64,000 nucleotides of DNA from QYOJ01 sp043810345 (GTDB taxonomy: Bacteria; Bacteroidota; Bacteroidia; Bacteroidales; FEN-979): contig JBDROF010000067.1 in the NCBI GenBank assembly GCA_043810345.1, positions 23,889 through 87,888 of the forward strand. The letters run 5' to 3'. Position numbers and translations under genes: made by a program. Below, one piece after another: positions 17,713 to 26,083 of the stretch. Under the pieces are notes generated by a model. That model was given only the letters and a program-made list of their open reading frames with translations. It searched no databases and was not told the DNA's origin. How positions within the stretch are numbered: the stretch's first letter is position 1; each line of letters opens with the position of its first letter.

Positions 17713-18153
17713 ATGAAAAAGATCGTTATCTCAATCGCAATGGGATTTATTATTATGGCTTCCAGTATTCATTCAGCGAGTGCACAGGATGTCATTTATG
17801 TTGGAATGCAAATTGGATTCTTCGCAAAGTTTCAGATCATTTTAGGACAGAAAGACTGTAAAGCAGGGAAAGCCATTTGCATCCGACTTTTTACAGATTC
17901 CGCCCAAAACTTCATGGGCTATTCCGCTGATTCGGAAAAATTTTATATTAAAATCTCAAAGGATGCTCCAGCGGCTCGCGACTTCAGCCAAGGAACCTTT
18001 GAAGTGCCGGAGGATTCGTGGGTTGATCCAGCCCTTATCAGTGCACTCACGAAAAGATATGATGGAATGAAGGTTTTCATCAAGCAGGGAGTATATAAAG
18101 TACTTGATGTAGGTGAATACTATACTGTCGGAGTTGATTATTACGCACAATAA
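17713..18153 (+). CDS. Secreted protein of unknown function
   Basis: 146 residues with a clear signal peptide (MKKIVISIAMGFIIMASSIH, cleavage after SASA, mature start near QDV). The mature protein has two cysteines (KDCKAGKAIC, seven residues apart) that could form a disulfide and ends in an aromatic-rich YTVGVDYYAQ. I do not recognise the family. It is the first of four consecutive plus-strand genes for exported proteins. Confidence 0.7.
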   Translation: MKKIVISIAMGFIIMASSIHSASAQDVIYVGMQIGFFAKFQIILGQKDCKAGKAICIRLFTDSAQNFMGYSADSEKFYIKISKDAPAARDFSQGTFEVPEDSWVDPALISALTKRYDGMKVFIKQGVYKVLDVGEYYTVGVDYYAQ

Positions 18154-18167
18154 AACGGGAAAACAGA

Positions 18168-18299
18168 AGAGGTTGTCTCAAAAGAAGAAATATGAACCAC
18201 AAAGGAACACGAAGTGCAACACAAAGGAACCTTTGTGCGCCTTTGTGTAATCCTTTGAGTCCTTCGTGGTTAAGTACTTTTGAGACAGCCTCTTTTTTT
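18168..18299. repeat. Long imperfect palindrome with a T-run, built from boundary repeats
   Basis: AGAGGTTGTCTCAAAAG (18,168-18,184) pairs with CTTTTGAGACAGCCTCT (18,277-18,293), followed by TTTTTT. Inside, AACCACAAAGGAACACGAAG pairs imperfectly with CCTTCGTGGTT, and CACAAAGG words face CCTTTGTG words. The transcript could fold into one long hairpin with a U-tract, so it may terminate the upstream gene. The unit is a boundary-repeat word after the stop facing its own reverse complement before the next start. Confidence 0.8.
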
Positions 18300-18326
18300 A
18301 CAAATTAAAATCAAAATTATTACCAC

Positions 18327-18950
18327 ATGAAACAAAAAACAATCATTATCCTGGTTGCATTGTTGTGCATCTCATCCATTTCCTGCAAACGAATCGTGAT
18401 GAAATTCGCTGGGGTAAGCATCCCGAAAGTCGAATCCCGGCAGTCGATTCAGGATTTTCTTTTAAGGATCGGGCAAGATACTTCAAACACCCTGGCGCTG
18501 GATTCAGCCCTGTTTATGGAAATGCAACATGCTCCCTTTAAACCTGGTTGGGATTCAGGGTTCAGACCCTTTCAGATCAGGGTTTACGATGATACCGGCC
18601 AACCGGTTATGCAATGGTCGTCCTGTGAAGGATTCCTGAAAGACTTGAAGAGCTTCGATTCCGTTCCGCCAAAAAACTTCAACGGGTTAAACATGGAATT
18701 AACCCTGACAAAAGACCTCAACCTGTATTATACACTCAGTGGTGCGAAAGCCAATCCTGTAATTCCTGCAGGGTATGATTATTATATCGTGACCTATTTT
18801 GCGAAATGGTATCCGAAAATGAGCAAGAACTCATTCCGGCAGGTTCAGGAATACGTGAAGAAACACCCTGAATTGAAAATCCAGGTGTACAAAGTGAGTG
18901 TCGACTTAATGGATTTCTGGAATATGGATCCTGTTATTACGCTATACTGA
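18327..18950 (+). CDS. Lipoprotein, possible redox-inactive thioredoxin-like fold
   Basis: 207 residues with a lipoprotein signal ending in SISC (Cys20). The C-terminal half contains YYIVTYFAKWYPKMSKNSF and later LKIQVYKVSVDL, a layout like the core of TlpA/thioredoxin proteins (strand, W-x-x-x helix, strand), but the C-x-x-C position reads W-Y-P-K-M and has no cysteine. That fold assignment is an inference from pattern only. It is followed after 5 bases by a paralogue-like lipoprotein gene, so they are an operon. Confidence 0.6.
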   Translation: MKQKTIIILVALLCISSISCKRIVMKFAGVSIPKVESRQSIQDFLLRIGQDTSNTLALDSALFMEMQHAPFKPGWDSGFRPFQIRVYDDTGQPVMQWSSCEGFLKDLKSFDSVPPKNFNGLNMELTLTKDLNLYYTLSGAKANPVIPAGYDYYIVTYFAKWYPKMSKNSFRQVQEYVKKHPELKIQVYKVSVDLMDFWNMDPVITLY

Positions 18951-18955
18951 TCGGG

Positions 18956-19573
18956 ATGAAAGTAACTAAATTTTATCAGGTAGTTCTGATTTGCCTGATC
19001 CTGGCAACAAGTTCCTGCAAACAGATCCTCATGATGCGGTACGGCATACGCCAGCCCAGGGAGGAAACTCCGGAGACAATCCTTGCATTCATGGATAAAA
19101 TGAACTATCCCGACGTCAACACATTCATTTTCAAAGATTCTTCCTCGTACAACAGGTGCATGAGAGACCCGGTTTTTCAGGCGAATGCGCTGGGAACCCT
19201 GTTTTTCTACCACAACCGGTTACTTATCAATTATAAAGATACATCAGAATGTCAGTGGTCTGGAGGGTTTTTTGTACGGAATCTGAAGAGTGACACAGTC
19301 TATCAGACAGATTCTGCCTATTCGTTTCAACGCCTGATAGCTCATTTCGTTCCTCTCAGTGAACCGACACAGCTTGATACTACCGCGGCCGATTACATTG
19401 TGCTGGTCACCTGGGCCCGGTTTCTGGGGAGATACAATGAACGGCTTTTCGACATCAGGAGAGCCGTGGAGGAAAATCCGGCTGTCAACATCAAGGTCGT
19501 TTTTGTCTGTATTGATATTCAAAAAGAATGGAAGCTGACGGATAGAGAGAAAAAAGCGTTTCGGTTCGAATAG
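18956..19573 (+). CDS. Lipoprotein related to its upstream neighbour
   Basis: 205 residues; lipoprotein signal ending SSC (Cys21). The residues after the lipobox (KQILMMRYGIRQPREETPET) resemble those of the upstream protein (KRIVMKFAGVSIPKVESRQS), and the C-terminal part ADYIVLVTWARFLGRYNERL followed by VNIKVVFVCIDI aligns with its thioredoxin-like segment. Again no C-x-x-C is present. I take the two as tandem paralogues of unknown function, probably on the periplasmic or outer-membrane face. Confidence 0.6.
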   Translation: MKVTKFYQVVLICLILATSSCKQILMMRYGIRQPREETPETILAFMDKMNYPDVNTFIFKDSSSYNRCMRDPVFQANALGTLFFYHNRLLINYKDTSECQWSGGFFVRNLKSDTVYQTDSAYSFQRLIAHFVPLSEPTQLDTTAADYIVLVTWARFLGRYNERLFDIRRAVEENPAVNIKVVFVCIDIQKEWKLTDREKKAFRFE

Positions 19574-19596
19574 GAAGAGGATATGAAGGGCGAGGC

Positions 19597-20538
19597 ATGT
19601 GGGGAGAGCGAATCGCGACCGGGATGGTGTTGGCCATGTTTGTTGTACCTGTACCTTCCCTGGCTCAGCAACTGGTTTGGAAAGACCAGAATGTTGTCAG
19701 GAAACTGAGTATCCCCACCGATTCAGGTCACACATTCGTCCGGCTCCGGATCAGCCAGCAGGTGGAGTATGCCCTGACCTTTTCCAGTGCGCTCTTCATC
19801 AACTGGAACCATGACCTCAATGCCAACCAGTTGATGCTACTCCAGGATATGATCTATCAGTGCCGCGTAGAGACGGAGCGAAGATTCCGTATTACCCAGA
19901 AAATTGTTCATCATCTGGGCATTCAATATTTTTTTGATTCCATATCCCGGTTTCATGTCGATGACAACCAGTTCGAGACCCGGTTGGAATGTCGGCTAAA
20001 GAACAATCACGGCTGTTTCCTCTCCTCCATCCTCTCCACACGGCTATTCAACGCATATAATTTTTCAGTTAACAAGGACGGGTACCTGATCCGAACCCTC
20101 AGATCTTCCTTTCTCACCCCGCTAACGGGTCTTTTTTCCGGTGGATTTCAACTCAAATGGCCCTTGTTCGGTTCGATCAACTTTGGCATCACCAGTGCTA
20201 AACTTACCTGGATACGCGACAAAGGAATCTTCGATGCGCTTGGAACCGCAATCTATTACGGGGTTCCGGAAAACAAGAAGTGCCTGTTTGAGTATGGGAT
20301 CTCTTTACAACTTCTCATTGATCATGAAGTGGTGAAATGGCTTCACTGGAATTGCGATTTGCTGATATTCAAACACACCAACCTGTCGCCTGATATCTCC
20401 TTCAAAAATAACCTGGGTTTCAGGTTGGCCAAATTCCTGAAGGTCCGTATTCAAACCCGGATCTTTTACGAAGAGAGGGTCAGCAGGAAGGTGCAGCTGG
20501 AAAATATGGTTTCGGTAGGGTTGGTGGTTACCCTTTAA
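19597..20538 (+). CDS. Putative outer-membrane beta-barrel protein
   Basis: 313 residues. A signal peptide ends near VPSLAQQ (residue 24). The mature chain shows alternating hydrophobic and polar residues with aromatic girdle positions (for example GGFQLKWPLFGSINFGI and VQLENMVSVGLVVTL at the end), which suggests an outer-membrane barrel. I do not recognise a family. It lies 23 bases after the tandem lipoprotein genes, so it may be their outer-membrane partner. The start could be this ATG or a slightly later one before the hydrophobic stretch. Its 3' end overlaps the convergent proline dehydrogenase gene by 11 bases. Confidence 0.55.
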   Translation: MWGERIATGMVLAMFVVPVPSLAQQLVWKDQNVVRKLSIPTDSGHTFVRLRISQQVEYALTFSSALFINWNHDLNANQLMLLQDMIYQCRVETERRFRITQKIVHHLGIQYFFDSISRFHVDDNQFETRLECRLKNNHGCFLSSILSTRLFNAYNFSVNKDGYLIRTLRSSFLTPLTGLFSGGFQLKWPLFGSINFGITSAKLTWIRDKGIFDALGTAIYYGVPENKKCLFEYGISLQLLIDHEVVKWLHWNCDLLIFKHTNLSPDISFKNNLGFRLAKFLKVRIQTRIFYEERVSRKVQLENMVSVGLVVTL

Positions 20539-21445
20539 CGAATATCGCCTTGATGATGTGGCTTGCCATTTTAGGATTCTCTTTGAGCCGGCGGGTGGAG
20601 TATCCGAACCAATCTTTACCAAAAGGCACATATACACGCATTCGGTGACCGGCATCCACGATACTCTTCCGGAGCTCCGGGATGACTCCGTAAAGCATCT
20701 GGAATTCATAGCTCTCCCTGGGAACTTTGTACCGGTTGATTAGCTCGTAGGCGCCGTCAACCAGTGCTTTATCGTGTGTAGCGATCCCTGGGTAGATGCC
20801 ATCCTGGAAAAGGCAGTCCAGATCTTTCAGAAAATGTTCGTTGATCTCCCTATATATCTTATAGGCGATTGCTTCCGGTTCTACGTAGATTCCTTTACAG
20901 AGACGGAAGTTCAGTGGATTATCCGCGGAATGAAGATCTTTGAGTTCCCGGATGTCCTGCAATGTTCGCTTCAGATAAGCCTGGAATACCAGGCCTACAT
21001 TCTTTGGAAACTCCTTTTTCAGTCTCCTGAAAAGTTTGATCTCCCGGTCGGTACATTGAGAATCTTCCATATCAACCCTGACAAAATTGTTGTAGGAAGC
21101 GGCTTTGGCAACGATCTCACGGATGTTCTGATAACATGTTTCTTCATCTATCAGGAGTCCGAACATGGTAGGTTTCAGCGAATAGTTTCCGTTTATATGA
21201 TCTGCCTCTACCCTGTTGACAATCTCGAGATAAGTATTTTTATAGGCAGTAGCTTCTTCCAGGCGGGTAATGAATTCCCCCAACAGGTCAATGGTGATCA
21301 TCATGCCTGCACCATTCAACTTATGACAAACACGTATGGCATCGTTGATGGTTTCACCGGCAATGTATTTCCGGGAGAAGAGCCATACCAGTTTCTTGGG
21401 CATAAAAGGGAGGAGACGGGAGATCAGTTTATTGAACATAGTCAC
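20528..21445 (-). CDS. Proline dehydrogenase (monofunctional)
   Basis: Oxidises proline to pyrroline-5-carboxylate with FAD, at the membrane face. 305 residues, the size of single-domain PRODH enzymes rather than PutA. The TIM-barrel marks are visible: FVRVDMEDS, VGLVFQAYLKRT, FRLCKGIYVEPEA, IATHD, EFQMLYGV and the terminal YVPFGKDWFGYSTRRLKENP, whose arginines bind the substrate carboxylate. It stands alone; the P5C dehydrogenase gene is not in the window. It is divergent from the yceD cluster. Confidence 0.92.
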   Translation of the reverse strand: MTMFNKLISRLLPFMPKKLVWLFSRKYIAGETINDAIRVCHKLNGAGMMITIDLLGEFITRLEEATAYKNTYLEIVNRVEADHINGNYSLKPTMFGLLIDEETCYQNIREIVAKAASYNNFVRVDMEDSQCTDREIKLFRRLKKEFPKNVGLVFQAYLKRTLQDIRELKDLHSADNPLNFRLCKGIYVEPEAIAYKIYREINEHFLKDLDCLFQDGIYPGIATHDKALVDGAYELINRYKVPRESYEFQMLYGVIPELRKSIVDAGHRMRVYVPFGKDWFGYSTRRLKENPKMASHIIKAIFVKG

Positions 21446-21465
21446 GCAAGTTTAGAAAGAGGGTG

Positions 21466-21498
21466 CAAACATATGTATTTGATCGTAAATATAGCAAT
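21466..21498 (-). promoter_or_regulatory. Possible promoter for proline dehydrogenase
   Basis: Minus-strand TATGTTTG (21,473-21,466) fits TAnnTTTG. A 21-base spacer leads to ATTG (21,498-21,495), three of four bases of the -33 element. It overlaps the divergent yceD promoter by one base. Confidence 0.4.
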
Positions 21499-21529
21499 TT
21501 GTTATTGACAATTATAATGTTTATTTTTG
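21498..21529 (+). promoter_or_regulatory. Bacteroidota promoter for the yceD-rpmF-plsX-fabH cluster
   Basis: TTTG at 21,498-21,501, exact 20-base spacer, TATTTTTG at 21,522-21,529. The -7 box covers an in-frame TTG at 21,527, which therefore cannot be the start codon of yceD. Confidence 0.75.
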
Positions 21530-21553
21530 CCGTCTTTTTGTAACACCCGGCCT

Positions 21554-22093
21554 GTGAAACCCTTAGATTCCTTCATCATCCCTTTCCGGGGTTTGAAACC
21601 CGGGATTCACCGGTACGATGTGCAGATTGATAAGGCGTTCTTTGACCATTTTGAGCATAGCGAAATCAGGGAAGGTGCGCTTTCGGTTCACATCGACCTG
21701 GAAAAAGAGGAGCGGATGCTTCTCTTTCAGTTTACGATCAACGGTCAGGTCTCGATGCCCTGCGACCGATGTAATGAGACTGTTCTCCTCCCTGTCAGTG
21801 GAAAAGAGAGGTTGATCGTAAAATTCGGGGAAGAGTTTGCTGAGCAGAACGAAGAGATCCAGATCATTCCGGAATTGGAGAACCAGTTTGACACAGCTCC
21901 ATTCCTCTATGAATATGTCCATTTGTTGCTGCCTTTGAAAAGGGTCCATCCAGACGATGACCAGGGGAACAACTCCTGCAGTCAGGACATGCTAACCAAA
22001 CTGAACGAACTGCTGCAGAACCGCGTACCGGATCCACGATGGGAGAAACTGAACACGTTACGTGAGACGAGAGACGTGAGACGAGAGACGTGA
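21554..22093 (+). CDS. yceD: YceD/DUF177 family protein
   Basis: Small cytoplasmic protein encoded next to rpmF in most bacteria; in plants and bacteria the family is linked to 23S rRNA maturation. Residues include FIIPFRGLKPGIHRYDV at the N-terminus and the conserved C-x-x-C pair in MPCDRCNETV. I choose GTG at 21,554 because an upstream in-frame TTG lies inside the -7 promoter box and because the family normally begins a few residues before F-x-I-P-F. The natural C-terminus DPRWEKL is followed by an odd LRETRDVRRET tail encoded by GTGAGAC repeat, which also supplies the TGA. First gene of the cluster with rpmF, plsX and fabH. Confidence 0.85.
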   Translation: MKPLDSFIIPFRGLKPGIHRYDVQIDKAFFDHFEHSEIREGALSVHIDLEKEERMLLFQFTINGQVSMPCDRCNETVLLPVSGKERLIVKFGEEFAEQNEEIQIIPELENQFDTAPFLYEYVHLLLPLKRVHPDDDQGNNSCSQDMLTKLNELLQNRVPDPRWEKLNTLRETRDVRRET

Positions 22094-22151
22094 GACGTGA
22101 GACGTGAGACGTGAGACGTGAGACGTGAGACGTGAGACGTGAGACGTAAGA
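22060..22151 (+). repeat. GTGAGACG boundary repeat at the 3' end of yceD
   Basis: About ten copies of the 9-base word GTGAGACG(T) and GAGAGACG(T), ending in GTAAGAC. The first copies are translated as the last residues of YceD and one copy supplies its stop codon. Confidence 0.9.
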
Positions 22152-22180
22152 CAAGAAAGTGCTTAAAAAAAAGTATAATT

Positions 22181-22214
22181 TAATTCGTAAATCGTAATTC
22201 TTAATTCGTAATTA
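22181..22214 (+). repeat. ATTCGTAATTC boundary repeat before rpmF
   Basis: Three or four imperfect copies of (A)ATTCGTAA/ATCGTAATTC ending 8 bases before the rpmF ATG at 22,223. Same family and orientation as the array before the S41 peptidase gene. Confidence 0.8.
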
Positions 22215-22222
22215 ACATAGTT

Positions 22223-22408
22223 ATGCCACATCCGAAACGAAAAATTTCGAATCAGCGGAGAGACAAAAGAAGGACACATTATAAAGCGGAAGTTTCGACA
22301 TTTTCCGTTTGTTCCAATTGCGGCGCCACTGTCCTGTATCACAGGGTTTGCCCTGAATGCGGATATTATAAAGGAAAACCGGCTATCGATAAAACTGCAG
22401 CCAAATAA
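22223..22408 (+). CDS. rpmF: 50S ribosomal protein bL32
   Basis: 61 residues, full length. Starts MPHPKRKISNQRRDKRRTHY as expected of L32, and has the four zinc-binding cysteines C30, C33, C43 and C46 (CSNC, CPEC), so it is the zinc-bound form. It lies between yceD and plsX in the classic order. Two bases separate it from plsX. Confidence 0.97.
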   Translation: MPHPKRKISNQRRDKRRTHYKAEVSTFSVCSNCGATVLYHRVCPECGYYKGKPAIDKTAAK

Positions 22409-22410
22409 TT

Positions 22411-23370
22411 ATGCGAATCGGTTTAGACGTTTCCGGAGGAGACTTTGCGCCAAAATCCACGTTGCATGGAGCTTTGATGGTTCAAAAAGAGCTCCCCAAA
22501 AGTGACCGTATCGTATTGATCGGTGACAAAGATGCGATTCACTCCTTCTTCAAAGAGGAACATGTGGATCCGGCCCTCTTTGACATTGTGGATGCCCCTG
22601 ACCAGATAGAGATGGATGAATCGCCTACCAAAGCGCTGGTTGCCAAACCCAAATCCAGTATTGCCATCGGATTCCGGATGCTCAAACACAAAGAGATCCA
22701 CTCTTTTGCCAGCGCCGGAAGCAGCGGAGCTATGATGGTTGGAGCGATCTATAGTGTCAATACCATCCAGGGTGTGATCCGGCCCAGTACCCCGGCGTAC
22801 ATCCCAAAAGAGAACGGTGGATCCACGATCCTGATTGACGTGGGTACCAATCCCGATAGCAAACCCGATGTCATGTACCAATTCGGACTCCTGGGATCCC
22901 TTTTCGCTGAGCATGTCATGCACGTGAAAAATCCGCGGATTGGCCTGCTTAACATTGGAACTGAGGAGAAGAAAGGCAACCTCATCACCCTATCGGCCTT
23001 CCAGTTGATGAAGGATGCGAAGGACTATAACTTCATCGGAAACGTGGAAGGACGGGATCTGTTCCGTGACCGGGTGGATGTGATCGTTTGTGACGGCTTC
23101 GTGGGAAACATAGTACTGAAACAGGCGGAAGCGATGTACCGGGTGATGATAAAACGAGGGATCAAAGATGAATACCTCGACCGGTTCAACTACGAGAACT
23201 ACGGCGGGTCGCCAGTTCTGGGAGTCAACTCCAACGTGATTGTAGGCCATGGTATCTCCAACGGGAAAGCCATCCGGCAGATGCTCCTGTTATCCAAAGA
23301 GATCCATAATGCCAAACTCCCGCACAAGATCAAATATGCGTTCGAAAAGTATGCCATTAACAATATCTAA
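22411..23370 (+). CDS. plsX: Phosphate acyltransferase PlsX
   Basis: Converts acyl-ACP to acyl-phosphate for phospholipid synthesis; a peripheral membrane enzyme. 319 residues, slightly shorter than E. coli PlsX. Family marks: RIGLDVSGGDFAPKSTLHGA at the start (usually D-A-M-G-G-D; here D-V-S-G-G-D), DAPDQIEMDESPTKA, SAGSSGAMM and CDGFVGNIVLK. It is 2 bases after rpmF and 9 bases before fabH. Confidence 0.96.
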   Translation: MRIGLDVSGGDFAPKSTLHGALMVQKELPKSDRIVLIGDKDAIHSFFKEEHVDPALFDIVDAPDQIEMDESPTKALVAKPKSSIAIGFRMLKHKEIHSFASAGSSGAMMVGAIYSVNTIQGVIRPSTPAYIPKENGGSTILIDVGTNPDSKPDVMYQFGLLGSLFAEHVMHVKNPRIGLLNIGTEEKKGNLITLSAFQLMKDAKDYNFIGNVEGRDLFRDRVDVIVCDGFVGNIVLKQAEAMYRVMIKRGIKDEYLDRFNYENYGGSPVLGVNSNVIVGHGISNGKAIRQMLLLSKEIHNAKLPHKIKYAFEKYAINNI

Positions 23371-23379
23371 TCTCTCTCC

Positions 23380-24369
23380 ATGACAAAGATCAGAGCAAAA
23401 ATTTCAGGCATACAGTGTTACGCACCTCCTTACATCCTGACTAACAAAGAGTTGGAAGGGATGGTGGATACCAGCGACGAATGGATCTTGATCCGTACCG
23501 GTATCCGGGAGCGGCATATTCAGAAAGGAGAAGACCTGGGCACCTCAGATATGGGAGCTGAAGCGGTCAAAGGATTGCTGGAAAAGACCAGTACCTCCCC
23601 GGATGAGATCGACCTTTTAATCTGTGCTACGGTGACCCCCGACATGTTGTTTCCGGCAGCGGCAAACCTCATCAGTTACAAAACAGGGATCAAGAATGCG
23701 TTCAGCTTTGACATGAACGCTGCCTGTTCCGGATTAATGTATGCGATCATCACAGCTGCGAGATACATAGAATCGGGTACCTGTAAAAAAGTGGTCGTGG
23801 TTGGTGCTGATAAAATGTCAGCGATTACCGATTATTCCAACCGGGAGACCTGTGTGCTATTTGGGGATGCAGCAGGCGCTCTGCTGCTCGAACCCACCAC
23901 TGAAGATGTTGGAATCATGGACTCTATCTTTGGAACAGATGGCTCTGGGCACCTATTCCTTCACATGAAGGCAGGAGGGTCGTTGAAACCTGCATCACAT
24001 GAAACCGTAGATGCCAAAGAGCATTTTATCTTCCAGGAGGGACAGGCTGTATTTAAATTTGTTGTTACCAAAATGGCAGACGCCTCTGTAGAGATTATGA
24101 AGAAGAATAACCTCACATCGGAAGATGTTGCCTGGCTTGTTCCGCACCAGGCCAATCTGCGCATCATCGACGCTACTGCCCGCCGCATGGGCATCAGCAA
24201 AAATAAGGTGATGACCAATATCCAGCGCTATGGCAACACCACCGGCGCCACTATTCCTCTCTGTCTTTGGGAGTGGGAAGACCAACTCAAAAAAGGTGAC
24301 AACCTCATCCTTGCAGCTTTTGGCGGTGGTTTCACCTGGGGATCAGTGTGGGTGAAGTGGGCGTACTAG
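23380..24369 (+). CDS. fabH: Beta-ketoacyl-ACP synthase III
   Basis: Starts fatty-acid synthesis by condensing acetyl-CoA with malonyl-ACP. 329 residues. The catalytic triad is present: C116 in [10 protein letters not shown], His in [10 protein letters not shown] and Asn in [19 protein letters not shown] near the N-terminus is the usual KAS III motif. It closes the yceD-rpmF-plsX-fabH cluster. A TTACGAATGACG boundary repeat begins 3-5 bases after its stop. Confidence 0.97.
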   Translation: MTKIRAKISGIQCYAPPYILTNKELEGMVDTSDEWILIRTGIRERHIQKGEDLGTSDMGAEAVKGLLEKTSTSPDEIDLLICATVTPDMLFPAAANLISYKTGIKNAFSFDMNAACSGLMYAIITAARYIESGTCKKVVVVGADKMSAITDYSNRETCVLFGDAAGALLLEPTTEDVGIMDSIFGTDGSGHLFLHMKAGGSLKPASHETVDAKEHFIFQEGQAVFKFVVTKMADASVEIMKKNNLTSEDVAWLVPHQANLRIIDATARRMGISKNKVMTNIQRYGNTTGATIPLCLWEWEDQLKKGDNLILAAFGGGFTWGSVWVKWAY

Positions 24370-24370
24370 T

Positions 24371-24438
24371 ATAATTACGAATGACGAATTACGAATGACG
24401 AATGACGAACTGGAAGTACGAAGTTCGAATTGGGAAGT
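24371..24438 (+). repeat. Boundary repeats after fabH
   Basis: Tandem words AATTACGAATGACG repeated about five times, passing into a second family, GAAGTACGAAGTTCGAA. The first family is the reverse complement of the arrays seen before start codons at 10,949 and 22,181; the second is the reverse complement of the array before ileS. No gene is seen in 24,439-24,535. Confidence 0.85.
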
Positions 24439-24535
24439 TGTTTTCGTTGGCGGTAATCCAATAAATTCTGGCGTTTATACAATAAATCAGGGCGTTGGAT
24501 AAATAGTCTTGTTTTTTCTTCCCTTTTGATCCATT

Positions 24536-24736
24536 GTGCAGTTAAAACCGGTCGCTCTTTCCACGCGACATCAGAGATCTCTCGACCTTGTCAGGCAATT
24601 TGCTCTCGACGCCTTCCTGGTTGAGACAAACAAAAGTTTCCCGGTTCAGGAGCTGAACGGCCAGATTCCTGACCTCATCGATAGCATTAGCGTCGTCCTC
24701 AGGAAGAAATACCGTTTGGAGAAGTATTTTAGTTGA
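24536..24736 (+). CDS. Small hypothetical protein (doubtful)
   Basis: A 66-residue frame from a GTG start to a TAG just before the convergent lipoprotein gene. The C-terminal half (ELNGQIPDLIDSISVVLRKK) has a plausible amphipathic composition, but there is no promoter, no recognised domain and only a weak start codon. It may be a relic of a larger gene or not coding at all. Confidence 0.25.
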   Translation: MQLKPVALSTRHQRSLDLVRQFALDAFLVETNKSFPVQELNGQIPDLIDSISVVLRKKYRLEKYFS

Positions 24737-24739
24737 CTT

Positions 24740-25978
24740 CTACCTTTCATGAAGTAATTCGTGAATCAACCCCCTCGTCTCATCCACATAACGGTCGTAA
24801 TGCGCTCCGGTTCCCGGTCCCGAAAAGCCGGTTTCCACTTTCCGGATCTTTCCTTTTTTATCGATAAAGATGGTGGTGGGATAGGCCAGGATGCCTTCGA
24901 AGGGATAGAGCACAGTGCGGATCGATTCGCGACCGCGAGGGCCTGCGTAGAGAAAGGGATAGTTGGCTCCGGTTTGCTCCTGGAACCGTTTCATCTTGGG
25001 CACGGAGGCTTCAAAGGTCTTGTCCTCGAAACTCAGCGCTACGATCTCCAGTCCCTGGTCTCTGTATTCGGAATAGATATCACGGAAAAAGACCGCCTCA
25101 TCCAAACAGTTGGGGCACCAGGTACCAACTGCCTGGACGATCACCACCTTGTCCTTAAACCGGGGATCAACCAATGAAACGGTATCCCCGTTGATATCCG
25201 GAAAGGAGAAGGTGAACGGCCTGGCATCCGGTTTCAGGCGGATCAGGAAATCTCCGCGCGGGATGGTCGCCTCTTCATCCCTTATCGCCCGCCAGGTGGA
25301 TTTCCATCCAGGACTCCCCATGAATCGCCCCTTTTCCAAGGTGCCATCAGGAGATATTTCCGCAGTAAAGATCAGGGTATGGGCTCCATCGATGCCCGAA
25401 AGCATGAACCGGTTTCCGGAGACCTTTCCCTCCAGGAACCGGTAGTCACCGGTGGGGTTGAGGATAGTTCCGGTCACTTTGTTCCCCTCCTGCTGAAACT
25501 CTCCAACCATGATGCTTGAATCGGGTGTTCCCGGATTTTCAATAAAGCGCCAGCGACCGGTTACATCCACAGCCGGCTCATCATCACACCACGGGAAGCG
25601 ATCCTCCTCACCCGGTATGGCATAAAAAGCATACGAAGTGCCTGCGTCACGGCCTTTCGGATAGTACCGCCCAACCAGGGAGTCGTGGTGGAACTCAGCG
25701 GCAATTTCGCTGCTAAATACAGGGAATTTCATAAAAATGGAATCCCCTTCCCGGTCGATCTCCGTGATGAAGATGGTTTCGTCCGCGTTGAGTACGTACA
25801 TCACTTCGACCTCGATGTTCTTTTCGTAGACCATGTTGAATGGCAGATCCATGTCGGCGACCGTACTGTCGATCCGGATCACCCCAAGCCAGGGGCCCTG
25901 GGGAAGGTTTTTCTGATAGTCAAAGCAGCCGGAAAATAACCCGGCAGCCAGGAAGAAAAGGATAAGGAGCTTTTTCAT
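24740..25978 (-). CDS. TlpA-like thioredoxin-family lipoprotein
   Basis: 412 residues. Lipoprotein signal ending SGC (Cys18). Residues about 25-245 are a beta-rich region of the type found before TlpA domains in Bacteroidota. Residues about 250-405 are a thioredoxin-like domain with the active site WCPNC (W287, C288, C291), a VVIVQAVGTW strand before it and AYPTTIFIDKKGKI after it, which includes the cis-proline. It should act as a thiol-disulfide reductase anchored in the membrane, facing the periplasm. It has no obvious operon partner. Confidence 0.88.
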   Translation of the reverse strand: MKKLLILFFLAAGLFSGCFDYQKNLPQGPWLGVIRIDSTVADMDLPFNMVYEKNIEVEVMYVLNADETIFITEIDREGDSIFMKFPVFSSEIAAEFHHDSLVGRYYPKGRDAGTSYAFYAIPGEEDRFPWCDDEPAVDVTGRWRFIENPGTPDSSIMVGEFQQEGNKVTGTILNPTGDYRFLEGKVSGNRFMLSGIDGAHTLIFTAEISPDGTLEKGRFMGSPGWKSTWRAIRDEEATIPRGDFLIRLKPDARPFTFSFPDINGDTVSLVDPRFKDKVVIVQAVGTWCPNCLDEAVFFRDIYSEYRDQGLEIVALSFEDKTFEASVPKMKRFQEQTGANYPFLYAGPRGRESIRTVLYPFEGILAYPTTIFIDKKGKIRKVETGFSGPGTGAHYDRYVDETRGLIHELLHER

Positions 25979-26008
25979 GATAGTTTTCTTATGGTGCTAA
26001 AATAAAGA

Positions 26009-26083
26009 AATTGCCATTGATTGCCATACATTGCCATGATTTCACCATTTCGCCATTTCGCTATTTCGCTACCTCGCTACCTT
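26009..26083 (-). repeat. Composite boundary repeat at the 3' end of the DUF3147-like gene
   Basis: Read on the minus strand: GGTAGCGAGGTAGCG, AAATAGCGAAATGGCG, AAATGGTGAAATC, then ATGGCAATGTATGGCAATC. The first copy gives the gene's last codons (V-A-R) and its TAG stop. The array changes step by step from an AGCGAGGT word into a GGCAATG word, in the same order as at 40,508-40,616. Confidence 0.85.

Noticed and set aside
17480..17716. Small plus-strand frame before the secreted-protein gene
   Set aside because: No domain, no promoter, overlaps the start of the next gene and has an unlikely composition.
22060..22151. GTGAGAC array as CRISPR or phage attachment site
   Set aside because: No spacers, no integrase, and the array lies at the end of a core gene.
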